From Bacteroidota bacterium (GTDB lineage: Bacteria; Bacteroidota; Bacteroidia; Chitinophagales; Chitinophagaceae), in contig CANGFA010000002.1 in NCBI GenBank assembly GCA_947453145.1, positions 1 through 64,000 on the forward strand: 64,000 bases of DNA, in the 5' to 3' direction. This document shows positions 52,980-61,096 of this stretch, piece by piece (position 1 is the first letter of the stretch; each line of letters opens with the position of its first letter). Both the position numbers and the translations under genes were made by a program. The notes below the pieces were generated by a model that was given only the letters and a program-made list of their open reading frames with translations, ran no database searches and was not told the origin of the DNA.

Positions 52980-54266
52980 ATGAATATTTTACTTGTTGGT
53001 AGTGGTGGAAGAGAACATGCTTTGGCTTGGAAAATGGCACAAAGTCATCACTGTGATAATTTGTTTATCGCGCCTGGGAACCCAGGTACAGCAAGCATTG
53101 GCACCAATATCCCGGTGCAAGTAAATGATTTTGTAGGACTCAAAAACTGCGCACTTGAAAATGCCATAGATTTAATTGTGGTTGGACCAGAGGATCCATT
53201 GGTAAATGGCATTTATGATTATTTTTTAAAGGACGAGTCAACTGCTCATATCAATGTCATTGGCCCTTCGGCCGAAGCCGCTCAATTGGAGGGAAGTAAG
53301 GCATATAGCAAGCATTTCATGCAAAGACATGCTATTCCAACTGCTTCCTATGCCGAATTTACCCACGCAAATTACGAGCAAGGTGTTGAATATATTAAAA
53401 ACCATACCCTTCCAATAGTCTTAAAAGCAGACGGATTGGCTGCTGGGAAGGGCGTTATTATTGCATTTACACATCAAGAGGCGCTTACAAGTTTTGAGGA
53501 AATGATCCAAAACAAGCAATTTGGGGAAGCCAGTTCTAAAGTTGTCATTGAGCAGTTTTTAGAAGGAATTGAAGTGAGTGTTTTTGCCTTAACTGACGGG
53601 TTTTCTTATCAAATCATTGGTCATGCCAAGGATTATAAGCGCATTGGCGAGGGTGATACAGGCTTAAATACCGGCGGAATGGGTTGTGTAAGTCCCGTTC
53701 CATTTATGGATGAGGTATTTATGAAGAAAGTGGAAGAAAAGATTATTAAGCCTACCATTACAGGTATAAAGTCTGAAAATCTCGTTTACAAAGGCTTTGT
53801 ATTTTTTGGATTAATGAATTGTGGTGGTGAACCTTATGTAATTGAGTATAATTGTCGTTTAGGTGATCCCGAAACCGAGGTAATTCTACCCCGTTTACAA
53901 ACCGATTTAGTAAGCTTATTAGCCGCCGCTGATAATGGAACTTTGGAAGACGTAAACATTGAATACCATACAGCTGCTTTTGCAACGGTAATGGCGGTGA
54001 GTGGAGGTTATCCAGGCGCTTACCATAAAGACTTTACAATTCAGGGTTTGAATGAAACTTCAAATACACCAGGAGTGCTTATATTCCAAGCTGGCACTGG
54101 GTTTAAGGACAATGCCATTGTCACAAAAGGGGGTCGCGTTTTAACAGCTACTGCTCAAGGAAGCTCCTTAAAAGAAGCTGTAAAAACGGCTCAAGATGCA
54201 CTTTCCAAGATTCAATTTGAAGGCATGTATTTTAGAAGAGATATAGGATACGAATTTGAATCCTAA
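52980..54266 (+). CDS. purD: Phosphoribosylamine-glycine ligase
   Basis: A 428-residue ATP-grasp enzyme of purine synthesis that forms glycinamide ribonucleotide. Signatures: the N domain LLVGSGGREHALAWK, IAPGNPGTA, VGPEDPLVNGI, the ATP-binding LKADGLAAGKGV, EGIEVSVFALTDG, HAKDYKRIGEGDTGLNTGG, and metal-site VIEYNCRLGDPETEVI. It is cytosolic and alone; no other pur gene is adjacent. A one-mismatch promoter element (TACTTTCG, 52954-52961) precedes it. Confidence 0.96.
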   Translation: MNILLVGSGGREHALAWKMAQSHHCDNLFIAPGNPGTASIGTNIPVQVNDFVGLKNCALENAIDLIVVGPEDPLVNGIYDYFLKDESTAHINVIGPSAEAAQLEGSKAYSKHFMQRHAIPTASYAEFTHANYEQGVEYIKNHTLPIVLKADGLAAGKGVIIAFTHQEALTSFEEMIQNKQFGEASSKVVIEQFLEGIEVSVFALTDGFSYQIIGHAKDYKRIGEGDTGLNTGGMGCVSPVPFMDEVFMKKVEEKIIKPTITGIKSENLVYKGFVFFGLMNCGGEPYVIEYNCRLGDPETEVILPRLQTDLVSLLAAADNGTLEDVNIEYHTAAFATVMAVSGGYPGAYHKDFTIQGLNETSNTPGVLIFQAGTGFKDNAIVTKGGRVLTATAQGSSLKEAVKTAQDALSKIQFEGMYFRRDIGYEFES

Positions 54267-54372
54267 TTCCTTAAAAAAAATATTAATACACATTTCTTAA
54301 AAAGCTTTGTAGTTCAAGTATTTTAAGTGAATTTTGTTACATTCAAATTGTATATCTAAATACTGAACAATA

Positions 54373-55398
54373 ATGGCCTTATTTAATTTTTTTACCCAAG
54401 AAATTGCAATGGACTTGGGTACCGCAAATACGTTAATTATTCATAACGATGAAGTAGTTGTTAACGAACCTTCAATTATTGCATTGAACCGCAATAACAT
54501 GAAGGAAGTTTTAGGTGTTGGAAAGAAAGCATTATTGATGCACGAAAAAACACACGAAAGTATTAAAACAGTTCGTCCATTAAAAGATGGAGTTATTGCA
54601 GACTTTAATGCTGCGGAATTAATGATCCGTGAGCTAATGAAAATGATTTATCCAAAGAAGCCATTGTTTCCTCCAAGTTGGAGAATGGTTATTTGTATTC
54701 CTTCTTCTATTACCGAAGTTGAAAAAAGAGCAGTACGTGATAGTGCAGAGCAAGCAGGTGCAAAAGAAGTGTATATGATTCACGAACCTATGGCAGCTGC
54801 ATTAGGTATTGGTATTGATGTAGAAGAGCCAGTTGGAAATATGATTATTGATATTGGCGGTGGTACAACAGGTATTACCGTAATTGCATTAGCAGGAATT
54901 GTATGCGATCAAAGTATACGTGTTGCAGGTGATGAGTTCACTGCAGACATTATGGAAGCATTAAGACGTTACCATAGTTTGTTAATTGGTGAGCGCACTG
55001 CAGAGCAAATTAAAATTCATGTGGGTGCTGCTTTAAAAGATTTAGATAACCCACCGGACGATATGCCAGTGAACGGAAGAGACTTGGTAACAGGCATTCC
55101 TAAGCAAATCATGGTGTCTTATCAGGAAGTTGCAGAAGCATTAGATAAAAGTATTTTTAAAATAGAAGAGGCTATCTTAAAAGCTTTAGAAACTACTCCT
55201 CCCGAATTAGCTGCCGACATTTATCGTCGTGGCTTGTACATTACAGGTGGTGGATCTTTACTACGTGGTCTTGATAAAAGATTAAGTGCAAAAATTAAAT
55301 TACCAGTACATGTTGCAGAAGATCCATTAAAGAGTGTTGTACGTGGTACAGGAATTGCGTTGAAAAATTATCAACGTTTCCCTTTCATCATGAGATAA
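54373..55398 (+). CDS. mreB: Rod shape-determining protein MreB
   Basis: A 341-residue bacterial actin that forms membrane-associated filaments and directs elongation synthesis. The phosphate-1 segment is MDLGTANTLI, phosphate-2 is IIDIGGGTTGITVIAL, and the adenosine motif is YITGGGSLLRGLDKRL. The N terminus MALFNFFTQE provides a hydrophobic membrane contact. It is the first gene of mreB-mreC-mreD-mrdA-rodA. The 106-base upstream gap is AT-rich with no perfect promoter consensus that I can find. Confidence 0.97.
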   Translation: MALFNFFTQEIAMDLGTANTLIIHNDEVVVNEPSIIALNRNNMKEVLGVGKKALLMHEKTHESIKTVRPLKDGVIADFNAAELMIRELMKMIYPKKPLFPPSWRMVICIPSSITEVEKRAVRDSAEQAGAKEVYMIHEPMAAALGIGIDVEEPVGNMIIDIGGGTTGITVIALAGIVCDQSIRVAGDEFTADIMEALRRYHSLLIGERTAEQIKIHVGAALKDLDNPPDDMPVNGRDLVTGIPKQIMVSYQEVAEALDKSIFKIEEAILKALETTPPELAADIYRRGLYITGGGSLLRGLDKRLSAKIKLPVHVAEDPLKSVVRGTGIALKNYQRFPFIMR

Positions 55399-55411
55399 AA
55401 AGTTTTCACGC

Positions 55412-56266
55412 TTGAAGAATATCATTGGGTTCATAAGACAAAATCTTACTTTTTTTACTTTTCTGATACTTCAAATTGTGTCATTGGTGATGCTGTCTTC
55501 TTACAGCAAATCGCATGAAGCTTTTTTTGGATCATGGATCAATCAAGTAGCTGGAAACGTAAATGGCTATTATAATAAATGGGCTTACTTTTTTAGTCTA
55601 AAGGAAACCAATGCGAGGTTGGTTGCAGAAAATGTTTCATTAAGAAATCAATTGGCGCAAAATTTTGTCAGTGTTGACACGAGTAAAAAATCAGGCACTT
55701 TAGTTTTAAGAAAAGATAGTGTAGAGGTAGTTCGTAAATTTTTTTACTACCCTGCTAAAGTGGTTGGAAATACTTTCACACTTCAAAAAAATTATGTGTG
55801 GGTGGAAAGAGGCTCCAAACAAGGTATTAGAAAAGACATGGCCGCCATTAGTCCTGACGGAAGTATAGTGGGTATCGTAGTAGAAGTCAACGACAACTAT
55901 AGCAAAATAATGAGCCTGCTGCATAGGAACAGTAAGGTAAGTGCCATGTTAAAGCGAGATAAAATTGCAGGTAGTATAGAATGGGAAGGAAACGACCCTT
56001 ATACCTTGGTACTTAAGAATATTTCAAAAAGTGCAGCGCCTAAGATTGGGGATACAGTGCTTACCAGTCCCTACTCTAGTAATTTCCCTGCACAATTAAT
56101 GATTGGTAAAGTAACTAGTATTGTAAAAGATCCATCTAGCAATTTCTTAACCTTAAATGTTAAAGCCGCTACCAACTTCTTTAATTTAGAATATGTTTAC
56201 CTGGTGGACAATCGAAGAATGGACGAGCAAAGACAACTAGAAAAAACGGAGGCCAACAATGAATAA
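55412..56266 (+). CDS. mreC: Rod shape-determining protein MreC
   Basis: A 284-residue bitopic protein. The start is TTG 55412; no ATG is available before the membrane helix (LTFFTFLILQIVSLVMLSS), so the rare start is probably real. A coiled coil follows (about 65-85, SLKETNARLVAENVSLRNQLA region split by a short break), then the periplasmic beta domain with ISPDGSIVGIVVEV and VLTSPYSSNFPAQLMIGKV. MreC links MreB to PBP2 and activates it. It lies 13 bases after mreB and overlaps mreD by 8 bases. Confidence 0.94.
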   Translation: MKNIIGFIRQNLTFFTFLILQIVSLVMLSSYSKSHEAFFGSWINQVAGNVNGYYNKWAYFFSLKETNARLVAENVSLRNQLAQNFVSVDTSKKSGTLVLRKDSVEVVRKFFYYPAKVVGNTFTLQKNYVWVERGSKQGIRKDMAAISPDGSIVGIVVEVNDNYSKIMSLLHRNSKVSAMLKRDKIAGSIEWEGNDPYTLVLKNISKSAAPKIGDTVLTSPYSSNFPAQLMIGKVTSIVKDPSSNFLTLNVKAATNFFNLEYVYLVDNRRMDEQRQLEKTEANNE

Positions 56267-56780
56267 TATTTTAAAAAATAGCATTCGTTTTGTTTTGTTC
56301 TTATTGATACAAATTATCATCTTGAACGAAATCCCTCCCTTGCATCAATACATCACACCCTACCTTTATTTTACTTTTATTTTGTGGTTGCCTTTTGGAA
56401 CGAGCCGCCTTACCCTAACGGTTCTTGGATTTTTATTGGGTTACTGTTTAGATATTTTTACCAATACACCCGGCTTACACACAGCAGCGGGAACATTAAT
56501 AGGCTATGTAAGACCAAGCATTCTTAATTTGTTATTGGCACAGGAAACTTCGGAAGAAGTAACCAAAGAGCCTAGTGTAGGTTCCATGGGCTGGGGCCCC
56601 TATTTTGTATATGTGATCATTATTACTTTTGTACATCATTTTTATTTAGTTTTATTGGAATGGTTGCAGTTTGGAAGCTTCAGCTACTTTATTGGAAAAG
56701 TAATTTCCACCACTTTAATGAGCGTGCTCTTAATTTTTGTAGTTGAATTGCTTATGAACCGTCGAAAGTTAAAAAGATAA
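56259..56780 (+). CDS. mreD: Rod shape-determining protein MreD
   Basis: A 173-residue integral membrane protein with about five to six hydrophobic helices, starting in FVLFLLIQIIILNEI. It is poorly conserved in sequence, and the call rests strongly on position between mreC (8-base overlap) and mrdA (3-base gap). The segment FLLGYCLDIFTNTPGLHTAA is the recognisable MreD-like part. It is part of the elongasome in the inner membrane. Confidence 0.9.
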   Translation: MNNILKNSIRFVLFLLIQIIILNEIPPLHQYITPYLYFTFILWLPFGTSRLTLTVLGFLLGYCLDIFTNTPGLHTAAGTLIGYVRPSILNLLLAQETSEEVTKEPSVGSMGWGPYFVYVIIITFVHHFYLVLLEWLQFGSFSYFIGKVISTTLMSVLLIFVVELLMNRRKLKR

Positions 56781-56783
56781 TTC

Positions 56784-58916
56784 ATGGCACTTTATAATTC
56801 AAACCGAAGTGGTATTATTCAAATAATAATTGGTGTAGTTGTTGCCATTATAGTTGGTCAATTAATTAGTTTACAAATTTTTTCCAATCGATATAAACTA
56901 GCCGCAGATAATAATGCCATTTTTAGAAAAATTATTTATCCGGACAGAGGTATTATTTATGATCGCAAAAAACGCGCGCTGCTCGAAAATACAATTAGCT
57001 ACGATTTAGTTGTTATACCCAATGAAGCAAAAGGGGTAGATACTGCTGCGCTTTGTGAAATTTTAAAAATTGACAAAGAGGAGTATATCAAAAGAATGAT
57101 TGATGTAATTGTGAAAAACTCAAGAGTGAAAGTGGGTGTATTTGAACCCTTTCTTACCCCCGAGTTGTATGCACAGTTAACTGAAAATTTATATCGCTTT
57201 CCTGGCTTCTCTTTATCCGAAAGATCCATAAGAAACTACCCCTATAATACAGCTGCCCATGTATTAGGTTATGTGGCGGAAGTAGATATTAACTTTTTAC
57301 AAAAGCATGAAACAGACGGTTACGAAATGGGGGACTATGCTGGTATGACCGGACTGGAAAAACAATATGAGGATGTACTCATGGGTCAAAGAGGTGTAAA
57401 AAGATATTTAAGAGATAATAAAGGAAAAATACAAGGTGCCTTTGAAAAAGGACAATTTGATACCGTAGCAGTTGCAGGAAGAAACCTTTATACGACGATG
57501 GATGTAGAAGTGCAACAATTGGCTGAGAAGTTATTACAAAATAAAATTGGAAGCGCAGTTGTATTAAATCCTAAAACGGGCGGTGTGATAGCGATGGCTT
57601 CAAGCCCAGGTTATAACCCAAATTTATTAACAGGAAATCAAAGAAGAAGAACTATCGGCACCTTACTTACCGATACAGCTCGTCCTATATATAATCGTGC
57701 TATTAAAGGACAATATCCTCCAGGATCTACATTCAAACCCATGGGTGCTTTAATTGCTCTAGACGAAGGATTAATTTCACCTGGCTACGGATACAATTGT
57801 TATGGTTCTTATAATGCCTGTGGGGATCCTCGAAAATGTACACACTCTAATGCAGGACATGCCGCCAATTTACAAGTTGCATTGGCCAATTCTTGTAATT
57901 CCTACTTTTTACAAGTATTTAGAATGGCCATTGACAATCCTAAATATGGAAATGCGAAAGCGGGGTATATTAAATGGAAAGAATATGTAAATAGTTTTGG
58001 TTTGGGCAGAAAATTAGGAATTGATTTGCCAAGTGAAAACAAAGCCAACATTCCGGATACGGCTGCCTACAATAAAGACTTTGGAAATCCAACCTCTTGG
58101 AATAGTTGTTATATGCTTACGTTGGGTATTGGACAAGATAGAATGACAGCAACCCCTTTGCAATTAGCTAATTCAATGGCTTTAATTGCAAATGAAGGCT
58201 ATTACTATACCCCACATTTTGTGGATAGTATTGAAGAAGAAGATAAAGAAGACAAAGCTGTTTTATCAAAATACAGAACCAAACAAGATGTTACTAAAAT
58301 ATCAAGTGATATATTTAAAATCATTAAAGAAGGAATGCACGACGTAACCGTTTATGGTACAGCCAATGGCGTGAAATTACCAGGACATGAATATTGTGCA
58401 AAAACCGGAACGGCACAAAACCCACATGGAGAAAACCACTCTATTTTTGTATGTTTTGCACCCAAAGAAAATCCAAAAGTAGCTGTAGCAGTAGTCGTAG
58501 AAAATGCAGGATATGGTGCTACCTGGGCAGGACCTATTAGCACTTTACTAATGGAAAAATATTTGAACGACACCCTTACTCCTGAAAGTGCTAAAAAATC
58601 AGATGAATTGGCTAAAGTGGATCTAATGCCACAATCTATTAAAGATTGGTATATTAAAAATAAGTCAGACAGACTAAAACCAATTGATGAATACCAAAAT
58701 GATGAATTAGGAGACGTTTGGGATATGGAAATGGTTTCGGAATACAAGCCAAAGCCAAAAGTGCAAGACACTATCAAAAAAGTAGTCGACAGTGCTACCA
58801 GTAAAAATGAGCCTACATCGCCAAAGCGTTCAAGCCTAAAAAAAGATAGCGCAGCAATACTTCAAAAAAAGAAAAAAAAGATAACCCGTCCTAAAAATGT
58901 CAACCACAACACCTAA
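56784..58916 (+). CDS. mrdA: Penicillin-binding protein 2 (elongasome transpeptidase)
   Basis: A 710-residue class B PBP. One membrane helix (IIQIIIGVVVAIIVGQLISL) is followed by the pedestal domain (DRGIIYDRKKRALLENTISYDL) and the transpeptidase. The active Ser is S315 in STFK (315-318), SxN is S370-C-N372, and KTG begins at K540 in CAKTGTAQN. It crosslinks peptidoglycan during side-wall growth with RodA. A basic tail of about 65 residues after the catalytic domain ends KKKKKITRPKNVNHNT, longer than in E. coli PBP2. The 3' end overlaps rodA by 20 bases. Confidence 0.95.
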   Translation: MALYNSNRSGIIQIIIGVVVAIIVGQLISLQIFSNRYKLAADNNAIFRKIIYPDRGIIYDRKKRALLENTISYDLVVIPNEAKGVDTAALCEILKIDKEEYIKRMIDVIVKNSRVKVGVFEPFLTPELYAQLTENLYRFPGFSLSERSIRNYPYNTAAHVLGYVAEVDINFLQKHETDGYEMGDYAGMTGLEKQYEDVLMGQRGVKRYLRDNKGKIQGAFEKGQFDTVAVAGRNLYTTMDVEVQQLAEKLLQNKIGSAVVLNPKTGGVIAMASSPGYNPNLLTGNQRRRTIGTLLTDTARPIYNRAIKGQYPPGSTFKPMGALIALDEGLISPGYGYNCYGSYNACGDPRKCTHSNAGHAANLQVALANSCNSYFLQVFRMAIDNPKYGNAKAGYIKWKEYVNSFGLGRKLGIDLPSENKANIPDTAAYNKDFGNPTSWNSCYMLTLGIGQDRMTATPLQLANSMALIANEGYYYTPHFVDSIEEEDKEDKAVLSKYRTKQDVTKISSDIFKIIKEGMHDVTVYGTANGVKLPGHEYCAKTGTAQNPHGENHSIFVCFAPKENPKVAVAVVVENAGYGATWAGPISTLLMEKYLNDTLTPESAKKSDELAKVDLMPQSIKDWYIKNKSDRLKPIDEYQNDELGDVWDMEMVSEYKPKPKVQDTIKKVVDSATSKNEPTSPKRSSLKKDSAAILQKKKKKITRPKNVNHNT

Positions 58917-60246
58917 CCAAAATAGCTTTTCAAAAGGGACCGATTTGGCTGTCATCATTCTTTATTTTGCAATGATTGCCATTGGGATCCTATGCATTTT
59001 TATGGTGGAGTACAACCCAAATGGGAATTGGAGTAGTTCCTTAATTGCTGGAAAAAATAGTTATAGCAAGCAAATTTACTTTGCTATCTTTTGTAGTTTC
59101 ATTGGCATATTTATTTTGTTACTGGATAGTAAGGTATTTACTGCTTTAGCTAATATTTTATATGGAGGAGGAATTTTATTAATGCTTGCCACTTTTGTTA
59201 TTGGTAAAAATATTAACGGTTCCAAAAGTTGGATACCCATCGCAGGCGGGTTTAATTTGCAACCTGCCGAGCTGTGTAAAATTTTCACCGCCCTTATCAT
59301 TGCCAAGTATATTGCAAAACCAGAAACCGATTTTACACGGCTAAAATCTCAGCTAATAGCATTTGCCATGATTGCTTTACCTGCCGCACTTTCCATTATG
59401 CAGCATGAAATGGGATTGGCATTGGTTTACAGTGCATTTATTTTTGCAATGTATCGTGAAGGTTTGCCTCCACTCATATTAATAGTAGGTTTATCTTTTG
59501 CCATATTAGTTATTGCAACATTACTTATTGAGCCGTCTATATTATCAATGATCATAACTGGGATAAGTGGCTTATTTATTTTAAGTATGATAAAACGATT
59601 TAAGCGTAATAAGTTCAAAATATTTGTAGTGCTTGGAATTTGGGCAGTTTGTTTTGGAAGTATTCGATATGTAGTTCCCTATATTTTTAATAACGTATTT
59701 GAATGCTATCAAAGCACACGTATATATAGTATGGTTGGAAAAGAATATGATTGTAGTCAAAATAAAAAATCGGCTGCCACTGCAGAAAAGAAAAAAGGTA
59801 AAAAACCAGACGACTACAATGTAAAGCAAAGTAAGATAGCCATTGGATCCGGTGGATTTTGGGGAAGAGGATTTTTAAAAGGAACTCAAACTAGAGGAAA
59901 GTATGTGCCAGAACAAAATACCGATTTTATTTTCACCTCACTGGGGGAAGCTTTTGGATTTGTAGGTACTTTTACTTTTTTAGGATTGTACTTATTTTTC
60001 TTGTTTAGACTTATTCGAATCGCCGAAAGACAAAGAAGTACCTTTTCACGTGTATATGCATATAGTGTTGTAGGGATCTTCTTTTTTCATATCGCTGTTA
60101 ATATTAGCATGACCATTGGCTTATTTCCTGTTGTAGGAATTCCACTTCCTTTAATTAGTTATGGAGGTTCCTCCCTATTAACTTTCACCGTATTGGTATT
60201 TGTACTATTAAGATTAGATGCCGATCGTCAAATGGTTTTACGTTAA
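58897..60246 (+). CDS. rodA: Peptidoglycan polymerase RodA (SEDS family)
   Basis: A 449-residue SEDS glycosyltransferase with about ten helices that polymerises lipid II for elongation. Signatures: NGSKSWIPIAGGFNLQPAEL, QSKIAIGSGGFWGRGFLKGT, VPEQNTDFIFTSLGEAFGFVG and GIPLPLISYGGSSLL. In the large extracellular loop, D285 aligns with the conserved loop Asp (D262 in E. coli as I recall). It is followed by 21 residues (286-306), lysine-rich, before YNVKQSKIAIG, where E. coli has five. Two cysteines (C270, C286) flank that Asp. The start lies within the end of mrdA. Confidence 0.94.
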   Translation: MSTTTPNQNSFSKGTDLAVIILYFAMIAIGILCIFMVEYNPNGNWSSSLIAGKNSYSKQIYFAIFCSFIGIFILLLDSKVFTALANILYGGGILLMLATFVIGKNINGSKSWIPIAGGFNLQPAELCKIFTALIIAKYIAKPETDFTRLKSQLIAFAMIALPAALSIMQHEMGLALVYSAFIFAMYREGLPPLILIVGLSFAILVIATLLIEPSILSMIITGISGLFILSMIKRFKRNKFKIFVVLGIWAVCFGSIRYVVPYIFNNVFECYQSTRIYSMVGKEYDCSQNKKSAATAEKKKGKKPDDYNVKQSKIAIGSGGFWGRGFLKGTQTRGKYVPEQNTDFIFTSLGEAFGFVGTFTFLGLYLFFLFRLIRIAERQRSTFSRVYAYSVVGIFFFHIAVNISMTIGLFPVVGIPLPLISYGGSSLLTFTVLVFVLLRLDADRQMVLR

Positions 60247-60255
60247 TTCATTTAT

Positions 60256-61014
60256 ATGCGTATTTATCCATTATCAGAAGGCAGCTTTACGATTGACCAT
60301 ACTAAGGTTTTTGTGCCTTTTGATACGGCTACTGAAAATCTGCAGAATCGTCCCAAAGGAAGTTTACTAGTAGAAATTCAACCCTTTGTAGTGGTCACAG
60401 ATCATGAGATTGTATTATTTGATACAGGATTGGGATATTTTAACGCAAGTGGTAATTTACAATTACATGATCATTTAATGCAATTAGGCATTGACCCCTC
60501 TAGTGTAACCAAGGTTTTTATGAGTCATTTACACAAGGACCATGCAGGAGGAATTAGTTATATACATCCCTTACATAAAGAGCGTTTCATTAGCTTTCCC
60601 TATGCAAAATATTATGTACAAAAAAGAGAATATGATTTGGCAGTGAGTGGGACAAGTGCTTCCTATTTAGCAGAACAGGTACAAATATTAGCAGATTTTA
60701 GCGGCGTAGTTTGGCTAGAGGAAGATGAAGGAATAATAGATAATTTAATTCATTATAAGTTAACATCGGGACATAGTAAGTATCATCAAGTAGCATGGAT
60801 TAAAGAAGCAGATAGCATTTTTTTCTTTGGAGGAGATGAAGCCCCTCAATTACAACAGATGAAATCAAAGTTTGTTGCCAAATATGATATGGATGGTAAA
60901 AGAGCAATGGAATGGAGACAATTGTGGTGGGAACAAGGTTTAACTGCAAATTGGACCTATGCTTTTTATCATGATATTCAGTACCCTACCTTTAATCATC
61001 CCAATGCTATTTAA
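60256..61014 (+). CDS. MBL-fold metallo-hydrolase
   Basis: A 252-residue cytosolic protein with SHLHKDHAGG (H91, H93, D95, H96), DTGLGYFNASG upstream, LTSGHSKYHQVAW (third His) and GGDEAPQ (bridging Asp). The domain order resembles lactonase-like MBL enzymes, but no substrate can be assigned. It starts 9 bases after the rodA stop, so it is probably read from the end of the mre-rod transcript; a functional tie to cell-wall synthesis is not implied by its sequence. Confidence 0.86.
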   Translation: MRIYPLSEGSFTIDHTKVFVPFDTATENLQNRPKGSLLVEIQPFVVVTDHEIVLFDTGLGYFNASGNLQLHDHLMQLGIDPSSVTKVFMSHLHKDHAGGISYIHPLHKERFISFPYAKYYVQKREYDLAVSGTSASYLAEQVQILADFSGVVWLEEDEGIIDNLIHYKLTSGHSKYHQVAWIKEADSIFFFGGDEAPQLQQMKSKFVAKYDMDGKRAMEWRQLWWEQGLTANWTYAFYHDIQYPTFNHPNAI

Positions 61015-61096
61015 AACAAACATTCATTAGGAATCAATAGGGATAAGGGTTTCAAGGCATTTTCATTTAATTTATAGTATCTTTAAACTATAAATC

